Below, piece by piece: positions 21,569 to 32,808 of a stretch of 64,000 bases of DNA (position 1 is its first letter; each line of letters opens with the position of its first letter). A program made the translations under genes and the position numbers. The notes below the pieces were generated by a model. That model was not told the DNA's origin. It searched no databases and worked only from the letters and a program-made list of their open reading frames with translations. Source of the stretch: Amphibalanus amphitrite (taxonomy: Eukaryota; Arthropoda; Thecostraca; Balanomorpha; Balanidae); contig NW_024882204.1 of NCBI RefSeq assembly GCF_019059575.1, forward strand, positions 62,001-126,000, read 5' to 3'.

Positions 21569-22328
21569 ATGACTCATTGCCACTGACGTCAAACATTACA
21601 CATTCATGGTCGACGCCGAGTTGGAGCCACTTCTCGGCACATATGGAGGCAGCACAAGGCCACTACTGACTACACACGGTGCCCGGTGGGCGGTGGCCTA
21701 TATCCAACAAGCGGGCAAACTCAAAATATAGTCTCTGTTTCAACAATTCAGTTTAAAGGACACCAATGACCAAACCCATGCCGGTACCTGTTCCAACTCG
21801 GGAAAGCGGGCAAGCCTATTCAACCCAGTTATTCCTGTTTGCTGGCCCGCACCGGACCGAGCTACAGCCAACGTGGCGGTAACCCCAACTCACGTTCTGG
21901 GCCGCACTGTAGTCCGCCGCTCACGGACCACCAGTCGCGCTGCGGAAGTGCGTCCACCGGTCCGCGTCCTGCCGGACGCGTTCCCACGGAGAATCGGCAC
22001 CGTTCGACCGCGGCGTCCACTAGCGTCGCACGGAACCCACAACAATTCAGTCACACGCGTCCGGCCACACCACGCGACTGCCCGCCGACGACTGCGGCCG
22101 CCGCGCCGCCGCCCGACCGGCCGCCCGGCCGGCCGGCGCCCGGTAAACAGACGACCAGTGACGTCATCAGTAAGGCTTGGGTGACGTCACAATGTAGTCA
22201 GGCTGGGGTGACGTCACCCAACCGCTCTCGCTTCGGTTCAGCGCGCCCGACCCGCAATTTTCCGAAGGCTGTGATACGAGCGGTCGTGGAGTGTCTGCCG
22301 TCCGGCCGACAACGCTAAAATGACGTCA
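21569..22328. promoter_or_regulatory. Cluster of TGACGTCA (CRE-type) palindromes
   Basis: Full 8-bp TGACGTCA palindromes occur at 21584-21591, 22159-22166, 22182-22189, 22209-22216 and 22321-22328, with an AP-1-type TGACTCA at about 21570. Four of them lie within 170 bp at the edge of a GC-rich island. CREB/ATF-family bZIP proteins bind this word in animals. The target gene is unknown. Confidence 0.5.
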
Positions 22329-24021
22329 TATCAAGTGATGCTGCAGCATTTCTGGGTCCGCCAGTCCGTGACTACAACCGACGAATGGAGTGATTGTTCG
22401 AGTTTGGCATAACATTTGGTTCAACGTAAATAATACTTGAAACATTTTGTTAGAAAGGATCAGCGCTTCGGAGAATAAAGCTTCCGACCTCACATTATTG
22501 AGCTCATGGAAAGGGCTCATCGTCCATAAAATCTTATAATGAAACTCATGCTCGAAGCGTTTAGCGTACGAAGAATGGCATCCTTCCTAGAAACCACTCA
22601 ACGGGACTTAAATTAGTTTCGTTTTACATTTTGAGAAATAAACCAAGACCCAAACAACTAACCAACAAACGGGCTTCCATCTCATCAGCTCACGAAGCAA
22701 TTATCAGAGCTAATTGAAGTGGCGCCCACTTGCGCACTGTCTTGGGGTGAATCCCGGAAGAACGGCTGAGCTGATAATGGAGAGGGCAGACTTACAAAGG
22801 AAGTGGTGTTTTGATCAGTTACTACCGCCGCTAAGCCGGGGACAACCGGGACAGGACGGGCCACTGCAGAGCGAACGGCAGGAAGTGCCGTCACTGCAGT
22901 ACCACCCGGCCCGAAGTCCCGAGAAGGCCCGTTTGTCTCCGTATGCAGGCAAGGGAAGTCCGGGAGTCAACTGTTCGAGTCACGAATAGACCGAGCCATG
23001 AGGCGACCAATGACCAATGACCATTGGTCAATCCGTGATAAATCGGACTAATGACCAATCAGATCCTGAATCGAGCGGTCGAGTCACGTACCGACCGAGT
23101 CACGAACTGATAAACCCAAACCATGAGCAGACCGATTTAAGAGCAGACTAACCAAGTCATGAGCCATTGGACCGAGTCATGAGTCAATCGCACGAGTCAT
23201 GAGCGGGACACGGCGACACCAAGTCACGGAACGACCGACCGAGACATCCGGCCGGCTCGGGTCCACTGAGACAGCCAGCCTGATCCCACGGATCGACTTC
23301 GGTCGGCGGACACGGCGACTCCGCAGGCTGCTGACAGTGCTGAGTTGTTTCTGATTACCACGAGACAAGGCGAGCTCCCCGGCGTTGGTCGTCAGCCCAA
23401 ACGAGATCTAGCCGACAGCGCCATTCACTCGTTTTACGAGAGCATTTGTTCGTTGATTTCATATCAAAACGACATCACAACTCACTTGTTTTAGCAGATC
23501 AAATCCGTTCTATATTCCGCCCACAACCTTTGGCAGCAAAAAGGGCGCAAAGTCGACTTTAAGGCATGGTATATGCTGGCTGGCGTAAAGGTAATAAAAA
23601 ATGACCCGTTTCCACAAACATCAAACATAAATGACGATCGACTTAAGCACTTAAGTCCAGTATACCAAAATCAAACATACGTTATAAATTAAGTAGGACT
23701 AAAGGAAAATCAAAACTCAAATGAAAGAAGACTTCACATATGTAGACGGCTGAATAGTGTGCCGACGGCCGGCAGTGTTGCCGGAAAACACTCCACAGCC
23801 CATTAGATTCCCTAGAGCAACGGGTAGACATGGCGGTGGCCTTACTGGAGTACAGGACGGCCCTGCTGGACCCCCTGACGACCTCCGACTCTGACGGTCC
23901 TGCTGGTCCTTCTAACGGACCTGCTGAGACCTTGACCATCGGAGGCCCTGCTGGACCCCCTCTGATGGCCTTGCTGGTGATCCCTCTGCTGGCCCTGTTG
24001 AGTGCTGAACCGTCTGCCAGC
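22329..24021. other. Non-coding stretch with a degenerate GAGTCA repeat
   Basis: Between about 22975 and 23215, phrases such as CGAGTCATGAG, CGAGTCACG and GACCAATGACCA recur at irregular spacing. No gene is recognised in the rest. Confidence 0.45.
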
Positions 24022-24192
24022 TCTGACAGCTCTGGTTCGTACTGGTCCATCTGACGGTTCTGAGGCCCCGCTGGACCGTCTGACAGCTCTGGTTCGTACT
24101 GGTCCATCTGACGGCTCTGAGGCCCTACTGGACCGTCTGACAGCTCTGGTCCGTACTGGTCCATCTGACGGCTCTGAGGCCCCGCTCTGGCC
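24022..24192. repeat. Three-copy 57-bp minisatellite
   Basis: Units start at 24022, 24079 and 24136 (TCTGACAGCTCTGG...). Related diverged phrases extend upstream to about 23870. The period is a multiple of three, so a 19-residue repeat is open on both strands, but nothing suggests it is translated. Confidence 0.9.
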
Positions 24193-25248
24193 CGGCTGAC
24201 GGCCCTACAGGGACGCGGCCCGGCGCCACGGCGGCCCGACGCGGAGCCATTTCATAAATGGCCTCTCTGAATTCAGCGCCGGCCGCGAACATAACTCGCT
24301 GTCCGCCCGACTGGTGGTGAAATATTCCGTCTGGAAACTCGGAACACCACTCCATCGTCAATATTTCCTAATTTAGATTCTCAAATAACAAGCTGAACAG
24401 TGAAATACACTCTCTTCGGTACAGACTGGAGTGAAACATAGCTTGATAGAAACGAATGAAAGGAATAGGTACACGGGAAACATTGGATGGGAGAAGAAAG
24501 CAGAAAAGAGCAAAGGAATAGATAAGAAGAGAGAAACAAGAGGCAGTCGACCTAACTGATCTGACAATGGCGACCGTTGTGTAGAGGTATGCCACTCACG
24601 GGCCACGGCCTTTCCGCACGTGGACACGCCAGATTAATTAATCAGAAACCAACTCATTAGGGTCATTGCAGCTCGGCGCGGACTATTTACAATCACGCAA
24701 GATGAGCTAGTTTATACCGCCGGTACCAAGCACAAAGCGACCGATCAAAGCAAAACTTAGCCCCAGCCTCAACAACACCATAGAAAGCTAAGACGTGGGC
24801 TTCGACCATTGCCGGCGACAGAGGAAAAATGAGATGCTCCGGACACCGACCAGACATTTTCATAAGCGGCCGATTCATGGAGATATGATTATCATGAGAA
24901 TAATTAATTACCGTGAATTATGGAAGTGATGCCATTTTCTCATTACGACGACCTTCTGAGGATCAGGATAAGTCTGATTCTTACGAAGGTGAGTTGCGAC
25001 ATTAGCATACCATATAAGCAGCGTCCTGAAACTGTGACACGATTATCATTATTTCATTTCATCTGAAATGAGCTACAGGTGACGGTTTCGCTTGTAGCCT
25101 ATAAACGATGCAGTTCATTTGATAGGAGCGACATGGGACAGCTACGGCAGTCTCATGCAGTATCAAATCAAGAATACTCCTGACGGCTGGGCTGACCCCA
25201 GAACCACGCGATGGTCCCGGTCCCGCCAATAAACATATAAATGTAATG
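24193..25248. other. Non-coding AT-rich stretch
   Basis: No exon, RNA gene or transposon end recognised. Confidence 0.4.
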
Positions 25249-25424
25249 GTGCAAACGGTGGTAATGTATGTAATGGCCGTAAAACACGAAATGCCTTTTT
25301 GCTGATGTTTACTTTGTGCAATAAATATATCAATAAATAATTAAATATGTCCCTCGAAAAAAATCATCCTGCCGTGGTTGTGGTAATGGCCCGGTCCTAT
25401 CTATACTGTTGCCATGGTTCCAGT

Positions 25425-26316
25425 CAGGGATGCGGAGCCGTGGAAATTTCAGACGGCTCCGGCTCCGGCTCCGGCTCCGGAGAAAAAAATCGGCTCCGGC
25501 TCCGGCTCCGGCTCCGGGTGAAATGTTGTGGCGGCTCCGGCTCCGGCTCCGGCTCCGAGTAAAATGGTCCGGCTCCGGCGGCTCCGGCTCCGGCGGCTCC
25601 GGCTCCGACTCAGTACATCCTCTATGCAATCAATTAAATACGGGTGGAAGAAAAATTGGATTGGTTATACGCGTTACTCTTTGCCATGACCGGCTCACCG
25701 CGTCCCCGCGCAAACGCACCTCGGAGAGAACTCGGGCAGAACAAAGGACTAGGAAGCGATGGCATTAGAAACGCAGTCGCCGCGAATTGGAGTTCACTGA
25801 ACCATCGTAAGCTGACACCAGTCTCGGCTGCATTGGGGGGTGGGAGTGGGGGGGGGGGGGGGGTTGGGGGTGGGGGGAGGGGAAGAGACGGTGCTGGGAG
25901 TCGCAGTCCACTGCACTGGCTTGAAAACAATGGCCGTCACTTGTTGACCGGTCCTCATGTTCTGGGGATGCAGTAGACGTGGGGGGGGGGAGGAGGAGCA
26001 GACAAGAAGTTGATTGCGTACAGTGGGATACTGGGGATATTCGGCTTTTTTCATTCAGTTGATGGCCCATGACGTAAGTAAAGTACCATATGTTTTACTG
26101 CCTTGTACTGTCAAACCGAGCTAGGTCAATTATTTTTTTTTTTCCTCTTCAAAAAATAAAAAGGAGCCGGAGTCGCCCCCTTTTTTGGCGGCTCCGGCTC
26201 CGGCTCCGGCTCCGGGCTATATTGTTTCACGGCTCCGGCTCCGGCTCCGGCTCCGGGCAAAATATGCCGGCTCCGGCGGCTCCGGCTCCGACTCCGGCTC
26301 CGGCTCCGCATCCCTG
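25425..26316. mobile_element. hAT-like non-autonomous element, first copy
   Basis: Terminal inverted repeats CAGGGATGCGGAGCCG and CGGCTCCGCATCCCTG bound an 892-bp element. The left flank GTTCCAGT (25417-25424) matches the site found after the second copy's right end. An 8-bp target duplication and CAGGG ends are typical of hAT elements. The subterminal zones at both ends are runs of the hexamer GGCTCC, and the centre holds long G runs. No transposase is encoded. Confidence 0.8.
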
Positions 26317-26492
26317 GTGCAAACGGTGGTAATGTATGTAATGGCCGTAAAACACGAAATGCCTTTTTGCTGATGTTTACTTTGTGCAATAAATATATCA
26401 ATAAATAATTAAATATGTCCCTCGAAAAAAATCATCCTGCCGTGGTTGTGGTAATGGCCCGGTCCTATCTATACTGTTGCCATGGTTCCAGT

Positions 26493-27385
26493 CAGGGATG
26501 CGGAGCCGTGGAAATTTCAGACGGCTCCGGCTCCGGCTCCGGCTCCGGAGAAAAAAATCGGCTCCGGCTCCGGCTCCGGCTCCGGGTGAAATGTTGTGGC
26601 GGCTCCGGCTCCGGCTCCGGCTCCGAGTAAAATGGTCCGGCTCCGGCGGCTCCGGCTCCGGCGGCTCCGGCTCCGACTCAGTACATCCTCTATGCAATCA
26701 ATTAAATACGGGTGGAAGAAAAATTGGATTGGTTATACGCGTTACTCTTTGCCATGACCGGCTCACCGCGTCCCCGCGCAAACGCACCTCGGAGAGAACT
26801 CGGGCAGAACAAAGGACTAGGAAGCGATGGCATTAGAAACGCAGTCGCCGCGAATTGGAGTTCACTGAACCATCGTAAGCTGACACCAGTCTCGGCTGCA
26901 TTGGGGGGTGGGAGTGGGGGGGGGGGGGGTTGGGGGTGGGGGGAGGGGAAGAGACGGTGCTGGGAGTCGCAGTCCACTGCACTGGCTTGAAAACAATGGC
27001 CGTCACTTGTTGACCGGTCCTCATGTTCTGGGGATGCAGTAGACGTGGGGGGGGGGGGGGAGGAGGAGCAGACAAGAAGTTGATTGCGTACAGTGGGATA
27101 CTGGGGATATTCGGCTTTTTTCATTCAGTTGATGGCCCATGACGTAAGTAAAGTACCATATGTTTTACTGCCTTGTACTGTCAAACCGAGCTAGGTCAAT
27201 TATTTTTTTTTTCCTCTTCAAAAAATAAAAAGGAGCCGGAGTCGCCCCCTTTTTTGGCGGCTCCGGCTCCGGCTCCGGCTCCGGGCTATATTGTTTCACG
27301 GCTCCGGCTCCGGCTCCGGCTCCGGGCAAAATATGCCGGCTCCGGCGGCTCCGGCTCCGACTCCGGCTCCGGCTCCGCATCCCTG
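26493..27385. mobile_element. hAT-like non-autonomous element, second copy
   Basis: Same ends and interior as the copy at 25425, with left flank GTTCCAGT (26485-26492) and right flank GTTCCAGT (27386-27393), giving a complete 8-bp target duplication. It is therefore the copy that preserves the original right insertion boundary. Confidence 0.83.
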
Positions 27386-27393
27386 GTTCCAGT

Positions 27394-28861
27394 CCCTCTT
27401 CGGTTATGCCTATACGGGACCGTTTTGGTCTCGCTCTGTCCGGGATGGTCCAAACCGGTCCCTCTCAGTCCAGGGGACACGTCATCGTCGTTTGGTCCCG
27501 TGTTCGGTCCACAGAGGACACTGGACGCCGGACAAGCAGCTCGCGGAGTGCCGCCGCTCATAGTTACGACCTCCTTTGTGGATTAATGACCCATTAATGA
27601 GTGATCGATGGCATTATACTCACTAGAAGATCTCTAATTTACGACGCAGGTCGTCGTTACTTTTAATTTCAGGGCTCCGGTGGGACAGCTGAAGGATTTT
27701 CGTTGTTTCCCGCTGGCATGAATTCCAGGAATTGAAGTGGTTGAAGAGTGTTCCGGCTGGCGGAGCGGATGCCGAAGCAATGAAGCATAGAGTGAAGATA
27801 CTGATATATCTGCATAACGATGTCGCGCCCAAGTTTTCAAACTCCAGTTTCACATGCAATCGAGGAACTTCGAAAGCAAGAGCGTTTAAAACTTGTGTCC
27901 AAGGAAAATCAAACAAAGACGAAGCTCGGGCAGAGGACTCACCTGAGTTTCGAGTTCCCAGGCTTTCTTTGTGTCTGATACTGTAGGTAACTTGGTCGGT
28001 CAGTCTATGCTGAGGTGGCACAGTCGTCGCCTTATTTTCCTGCAACAGAGACGGAGTACGCTGAATCAGAGTTGCAGCGATAATAGCACCTAACTCAGCA
28101 GCGGCTGGGACGGCATCGAGGGGACAACACCGTCTGTCAACCCCAATCATATCGTATGTCATGTGATTGAGCCTGCAGCGCTGAGATTATTGTGCTGCTC
28201 CCGTCGTACCCGGCAGTTATACCTGGGAGAATCGGGTGACGGACCATGAGATGACGGGGCTGGGTCAGAACATTGCTGAGCTAAGAGCTGCCGGCTAGGA
28301 AGACCGTCACACCCTGGCATGTCCACCAAAGTCAGACAGCAGCGGCAAACAGCCGAGTCGGTGCTGCGAGCAGCCGGTAATGCTGCAAGTATGACAGACC
28401 TGACCTTTTAAATTAATAAATAAGAACGGCCAGTGCCCAATCAATAAATGACAAGAACCACCTTGTCATGGGCCATTTAGCTGGCGACATTGACGGCATT
28501 TACCCGGCTATTACCCATGACGTATCGATGAGATGGGTGTCGATACACACCCCTTATCGTCTGGAAACAAGCTGCAGTCGAGGAAAACGAGAGGGTTCGC
28601 AGACAGAGCTCCAATACTAGCGCAATCTTCCCTTTCGTCGACTGCATCACCGTGCTCATTATCCGTCAGTGGCATTCCTACAGGCGCTCCGCTAGCTGGG
28701 GAAGAATCATAGATAGACCCAAGGCCGCATATATTGGGATGGGAATAATCTTAGCCAGAGCGATAGGACAAATGCGCGATGCGTGAACACGGAATATGAA
28801 CTACAACGCACTGGATGCGGGCAAAGGCGTGAAGTATGATCACAGGACGCCGAAGACGGAC
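27394..28861. other. Non-coding stretch
   Basis: A 179-codon minus-strand frame (27623-28162) is the longest here but shows no recognisable domain, and another frame on the opposite strand overlaps it. No supported gene. Confidence 0.35.
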
Positions 28862-28935
28862 ACAGGGCACGGGCACGGGCACGGGCACGGGCACGGGCAC
28901 GGGCACGGGCATGGGCACGGACACGGGACATGCCC
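28862..28935. repeat. (GGGCAC)n hexanucleotide repeat
   Basis: About nine near-perfect units, then decayed units (ATGGGCACGGACACGGGACA). It reads as Gly-His/Gly-Thr or Arg-Ala dipeptide runs depending on frame, with no sign of being coding. Confidence 0.95.
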
Positions 28936-29631
28936 GAACGTGGACACGGACACGGAAGACACACAGGCACATGCTTATCCAAGCCTTTATGCACCGTGTG
29001 CACCCAGCCCACCGCGCGAAAGAGGCGGTGCAGCGCGTCGTGCACAGATGCACGTGTGCACACATGACTCATGATATGCACGTGCACGCGCAGTGCTTGG
29101 ACTGAGGCTGTGCGCGACTGCAGCTGACGCTTCCGGTTGTGGGTGCTATGAACAAAGCCAACATTACGTTCCGGATGGACGGAAGCATAAGAGCGAGCTG
29201 AAAAGGAAGGACTCAGAAGGACCTTTGGGACGAAGCCTTAGCCAATAGCCAGCTGGAGCTCACGCCGTATCTTGAGTCTGATATCGAACTCGAGCATGAT
29301 TTTTTTTTTTTTTTTAAGGAGCGACACATACGAAGACTATGCAGAAGGATCCTATGAGTAGTTCGACCATTCTGTTCCAACGCCCATTTGTAAAGCTCCA
29401 GTTTCTCATCACCACTATAACTACGTTGACAAATGTTCCGAGTGGCGAGCGCAGCGTCAAGAGCCAGTGTTTAGCGTGTCGCTCCTCCAGCGGTGATTAA
29501 TCCAGCAGACGAACACCAGCGGTGTTCAACCTGTCCACGCCGCAACTAGCTGTAATAACACGGCAGCGGAAGGAAGTAATACGCCGGGACGAAGACGGAG
29601 CGACCGTAATGGCCGGGCACGGCTGACGGAC

Positions 29632-29917
29632 CGGCTGGAGGCGCCGTGCTTGGTTCATAGACCAGCTGAAGGCGCCGTGCCTGGTTCATAGACCGACTGG
29701 GGGCGCCGTGCCTGGTTCATAGACCGGCTGACGGTGCCGTGCCTGATTCATAGACCGGCTGACGGTGCCGTGACTAGTTCATAGACCGGCTGCAGGCGCT
29801 GTGCCTGGTTCATAGACCGGCTGGAGGCGCCGTGCCTGGTTCATACATAGACCGGCTGGAGGCGCCATGCATGGTTCATAGACCGGCTGAAGGTGCCGTG
29901 CCTTGTCCATAGACCGT
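29632..29917. repeat. Nine-copy 31-bp minisatellite
   Basis: Units of the form GCGCCGTGCCTGGTTCATAG + ACCGGCTGAAG start at 29641, 29672, 29703, 29734, 29765, 29796, 29827, 29862 and 29893. One unit has a 4-bp insertion (CATA). Confidence 0.92.
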
Positions 29918-30155
29918 GTGTTGGTCCTGGTGGATGTTGGTCCGCGCTATATGGTCCTACAAATCGTGGTCCGGACAACACACTTTCCGTTTCCAAACCG
30001 TTAATCGATCATTCATCAATGATCAAGTACAGGGTGTCCGGAAAGTCCTGGCGCTTCTTTTGGACGCCGTGTAACGCGCGCTGTGATTATTGGACATTCA
30101 GCCAATCATCACAGACATGACCCCTCGTTGATTGCTCAGCCAGGGGTCGTGTAAA

Positions 30156-32676
30156 TATGACCTTGAAATCGTTTTCAGTGATGGGTAGATGGGCGAAGAT
30201 GCGCCTTGTCGCTGAATGCCTGCGCGCGGCGGCCGGGTGCGACTTGAACGAGGCGCGAGTTGCAGCGCGATGCGGCGTTTTTCGATGAATGGTTTAGCAG
30301 GTAAAGGTTTATTTGGACTCGGGAATTCCTTAAAAAATATCCTCAGACCGTTTCGAACGCGATATGGGAACGGAGCAGCATTTCAACGCGGCAATCGAAG
30401 AAAGTGCGGGGGTCTGATGGACAAAAATGTCCCATCATCTTCGTCAATGTCGAATAAATGAATAACAGGCTGGCCCACGAGGGGTTCCTGGACAGCCACA
30501 TCAACCCGAGGGTCAAGACGACATGCCCTAAGGGTCACTTCGCATTTCAACAGCACAGAGCACCCTCCAACAACGCCGCCGCCATTCAAGCTAAACTGAC
30601 AGAGGAGCTTGCCGGGCCAGATCACCGTGGGGGCATTCCACGTCAAATCAAACACCGAAATCCGTCATCCCCTTCGATTTTTCTGAAAATTTGTAGGCAG
30701 ACTGGGCATGGTTCAAAACTGAGTTACGTATAATATTTTCGAAATTTGATAAAGTATCGCTGAGATATAGGTCATCGAATATAGCCAAAAATGCCACACA
30801 CCAATTTTTCAAATGTCTATAACTCTGGTTCCTTTTCTGGTATCAAAATGATATTAACAGGGTCTTGTAGGCAATTGATAAGGCTTTGATTTTTAATTAT
30901 AAAATTAAATTGAAGTGACCTTGAAATGCATTTGACCTTGAATTAAAACAGAAAAATTTAAATAGCAAAAAACACGTCACCTTCGATTCGGGTAATTTTT
31001 ACATATTATGTCCGTCACAATGTTCCTAACCATCTGTGCAAAAATTGGAGTGGGCCATTCATAACTCTCGCGGCAAACGCCGTTTTCATGCATCAACATC
31101 ACGCAACCGCGCGTGACCTTGAAAGACAGAGTCAAGACATGCTTGCTTGTGCACACTTTCTGAAAGGAATGATTGCTGATTAGTGATATCCCAAACTCTG
31201 CGAGAATGGAAATACATAATAATCGTAGTCAAGCTTTCAAGTTCCATAGTAAAAGTGTCTCAGGCAAACGGTATTTTGCGGTGAATTTTGAGCCGTGTGG
31301 AAATGCATCATGAAGCCAAAAATTCAACGAAAACATTATCACGCAACGATATCTTCACGTCTTTTTATCTTCACTATACGAAAGAATATACATTTTTGAG
31401 TATGTATGGGGAATTTCTAGTTAATCCAATAATAAATATTGGAGTTAGAGACCTGCTAAGAGTAACATGTCGCCGGCTGAGGCGGGATCGGCCGACGCGG
31501 GAAACACAGCAATCACAATTTTGTGTTTACACGTTCATATTTCAATTGTTTACCCACTGATTTTCAAAATTCTTACACCATAAGATTGCCTGTACATTTC
31601 TTAGTCTTCTCACAAAATTTGACGCGAATCGAACGTAATCAGCGGTAAGGAGCGCGATGTAAAGACGGAACCGTTCCGTTCCGTCCCGGCACAGTCTACA
31701 ATTCAGGCGGCGGCTAGCGGTCGGCGCCGGCTGCCGAGTCGCCGCGTCGCCGCGGCGACAGGATGTTCACTTTACAGTTTACACCGCTATTACTAGACCA
31801 GTTGTGAACCGATTTTCTTCTTGCTTGCACGATGAGATGTGCAATTCAATTTTGGACAGGTAGCTGTAATTAATTTCGCATTAATACTATGAGATATTGG
31901 CGGAAAACAGGAGGAGTGGGGCGAAATTCACTCTTCCCCCTCCACTGCGCGTGCTAACATACGTTTGCATATGTGCCATTTTCTTCAAAACTTATGAATG
32001 GCCCACTCTAATTTTTTTCACAGGCTGTTAAGAATATTGTAGGCAATAAAATATATGAAAATTAGCCAAATCGAAGGTGACGTGTTTTTTGCTATTTCAA
32101 TTTTTGTGCTTAAGAACAGAGTTAAGCAAATTTCAAGGTCATATAATTAAGTAGGTGCAATTCTAAACAAATGCTTAAGAAATTACCTAAACAGTAAGGT
32201 TTATTTCATCCAAATCACACAAGTACAACCAAAGTTATGGTCGTTCAAAAATATAAAGATGCAACATTTTTTTAAAAATTCGATGCCCTATATTTAGAAG
32301 ACCTGTGGTCAGAATGTGCAAAAAACATCAATGTAATGTTCGGGGCGACACAGGAACTCGCTCACAAATTCATAATGAAATCGCTGATGGTAAGGTGCAA
32401 AACAGCCGATTTTTGTTCGATTTGACGTGGAATGCCCCCGTGGCGAAATGAGATTAGGCCGCCTTATTCTCCTAACCTGACCCGCTCGACTAAGGCGTGC
32501 TACGCGTTTTGTAGAACAGGATCTAGGCCATTTCTCACCCCAACCTGGAGTCGCTGAAGACTCGCATCATGACAGCATGGGAGGACCTGGAAATGCCCCG
32601 CATCGTCAAAACCCGCAGACGCTTCCTCCCCTACGTCGAGGCCGTCGTCGGCGCCGACGGTGGTTACATTGAATGA
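30156..32676 (+). pseudogene. Mariner-like transposase relic, interrupted
   Basis: Two parts flank the nested element. The first (to about 30625) has a decayed HTH-like start and then GHFAFQQHRAPSNNAA, the counterpart of the mariner FQQDGAPAH block. The Asp expected in that block is His here, so the catalytic triad is broken. The second part (about 32443-32676) has RPPYSPNLT, like the WPPSSPDLNP block, and then NLESLKTRIMTAWEDLEMPR up to a stop at 32676, a normal mariner C terminus. Frameshifts, a shortened middle and the insertion make it non-functional. Confidence 0.6.
30630..32438. mobile_element. Foldback element with ~500-bp imperfect inverted arms
   Basis: The ends GGGGCATTCCACGTCAAAT and its inverse are flanked by CGTG on both sides (30626-30629 and 32439-32442). 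The arms keep matching inward. One example is AAATAGCAAAAAACACGTCACC at about 30960 against its complement at about 32075. Another is GGAGTGGGCCATTCATAA at about 31048 against its complement at about 31995. The centre (about 31460-31770) contains GC-rich blocks. No transposase is seen and the superfamily is unknown. Confidence 0.75.
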
Positions 32677-32808
32677 GCACGTAGCGGAAGCATGTGGCTT
32701 GGTGTCCCTGGTCATTGTTTTGATCCATTGATTAGTATCTAACTATGAACCAATGGCATTTGTTTTAGAAAATGTTGAAAAGCGCCAGAACTATCCGGAC
32801 ACCCTGTA

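Larger units (their letters stand above)
25249..27385. repeat. 1,068-bp tandem duplication carrying a hAT-like element
   Basis: Units 25249-26316 and 26317-27385 match almost base for base and differ mainly in poly-G/poly-T lengths. Each unit consists of about 176 bp of flank, including one GTTCCAGT site, plus a whole transposon. The junction between units falls exactly at the transposon's CATCCCTG end. Confidence 0.93.
30028..32808. mobile_element. Mariner/Tc1-like element, inactivated, with nested insertion
   Basis: The ends read TACAGGGTGTCCGGAAAGTC (left) and ...TATCCGGACACCCTGTA (right), inverted repeats of about 30 bp ending at TA as in Tc1/mariner insertions. It contains a broken transposase and an 1.8-kb foldback element (30630-32438) inserted within that gene. 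Confidence 0.75.

Noticed and set aside
24022..24192. Considered a CRISPR-like array because of regular repeats
   Set aside because: Direct tandem repeat with no unique spacers, in a eukaryotic genome.
25409..25768. Frame with (Arg-Leu)n and (Gly-Ser)n runs
   Set aside because: Translation of the GGCTCC hexamer inside a non-autonomous transposon; repeated identically in the second copy.
27623..28162. 179-codon minus-strand frame
   Set aside because: No recognisable domain, low-complexity composition and an overlapping frame on the other strand; left as non-coding with low confidence.
28796..29074. Gly-His dipeptide-repeat frame
   Set aside because: Translation of the (GGGCAC)n microsatellite, no flanking coding signal.
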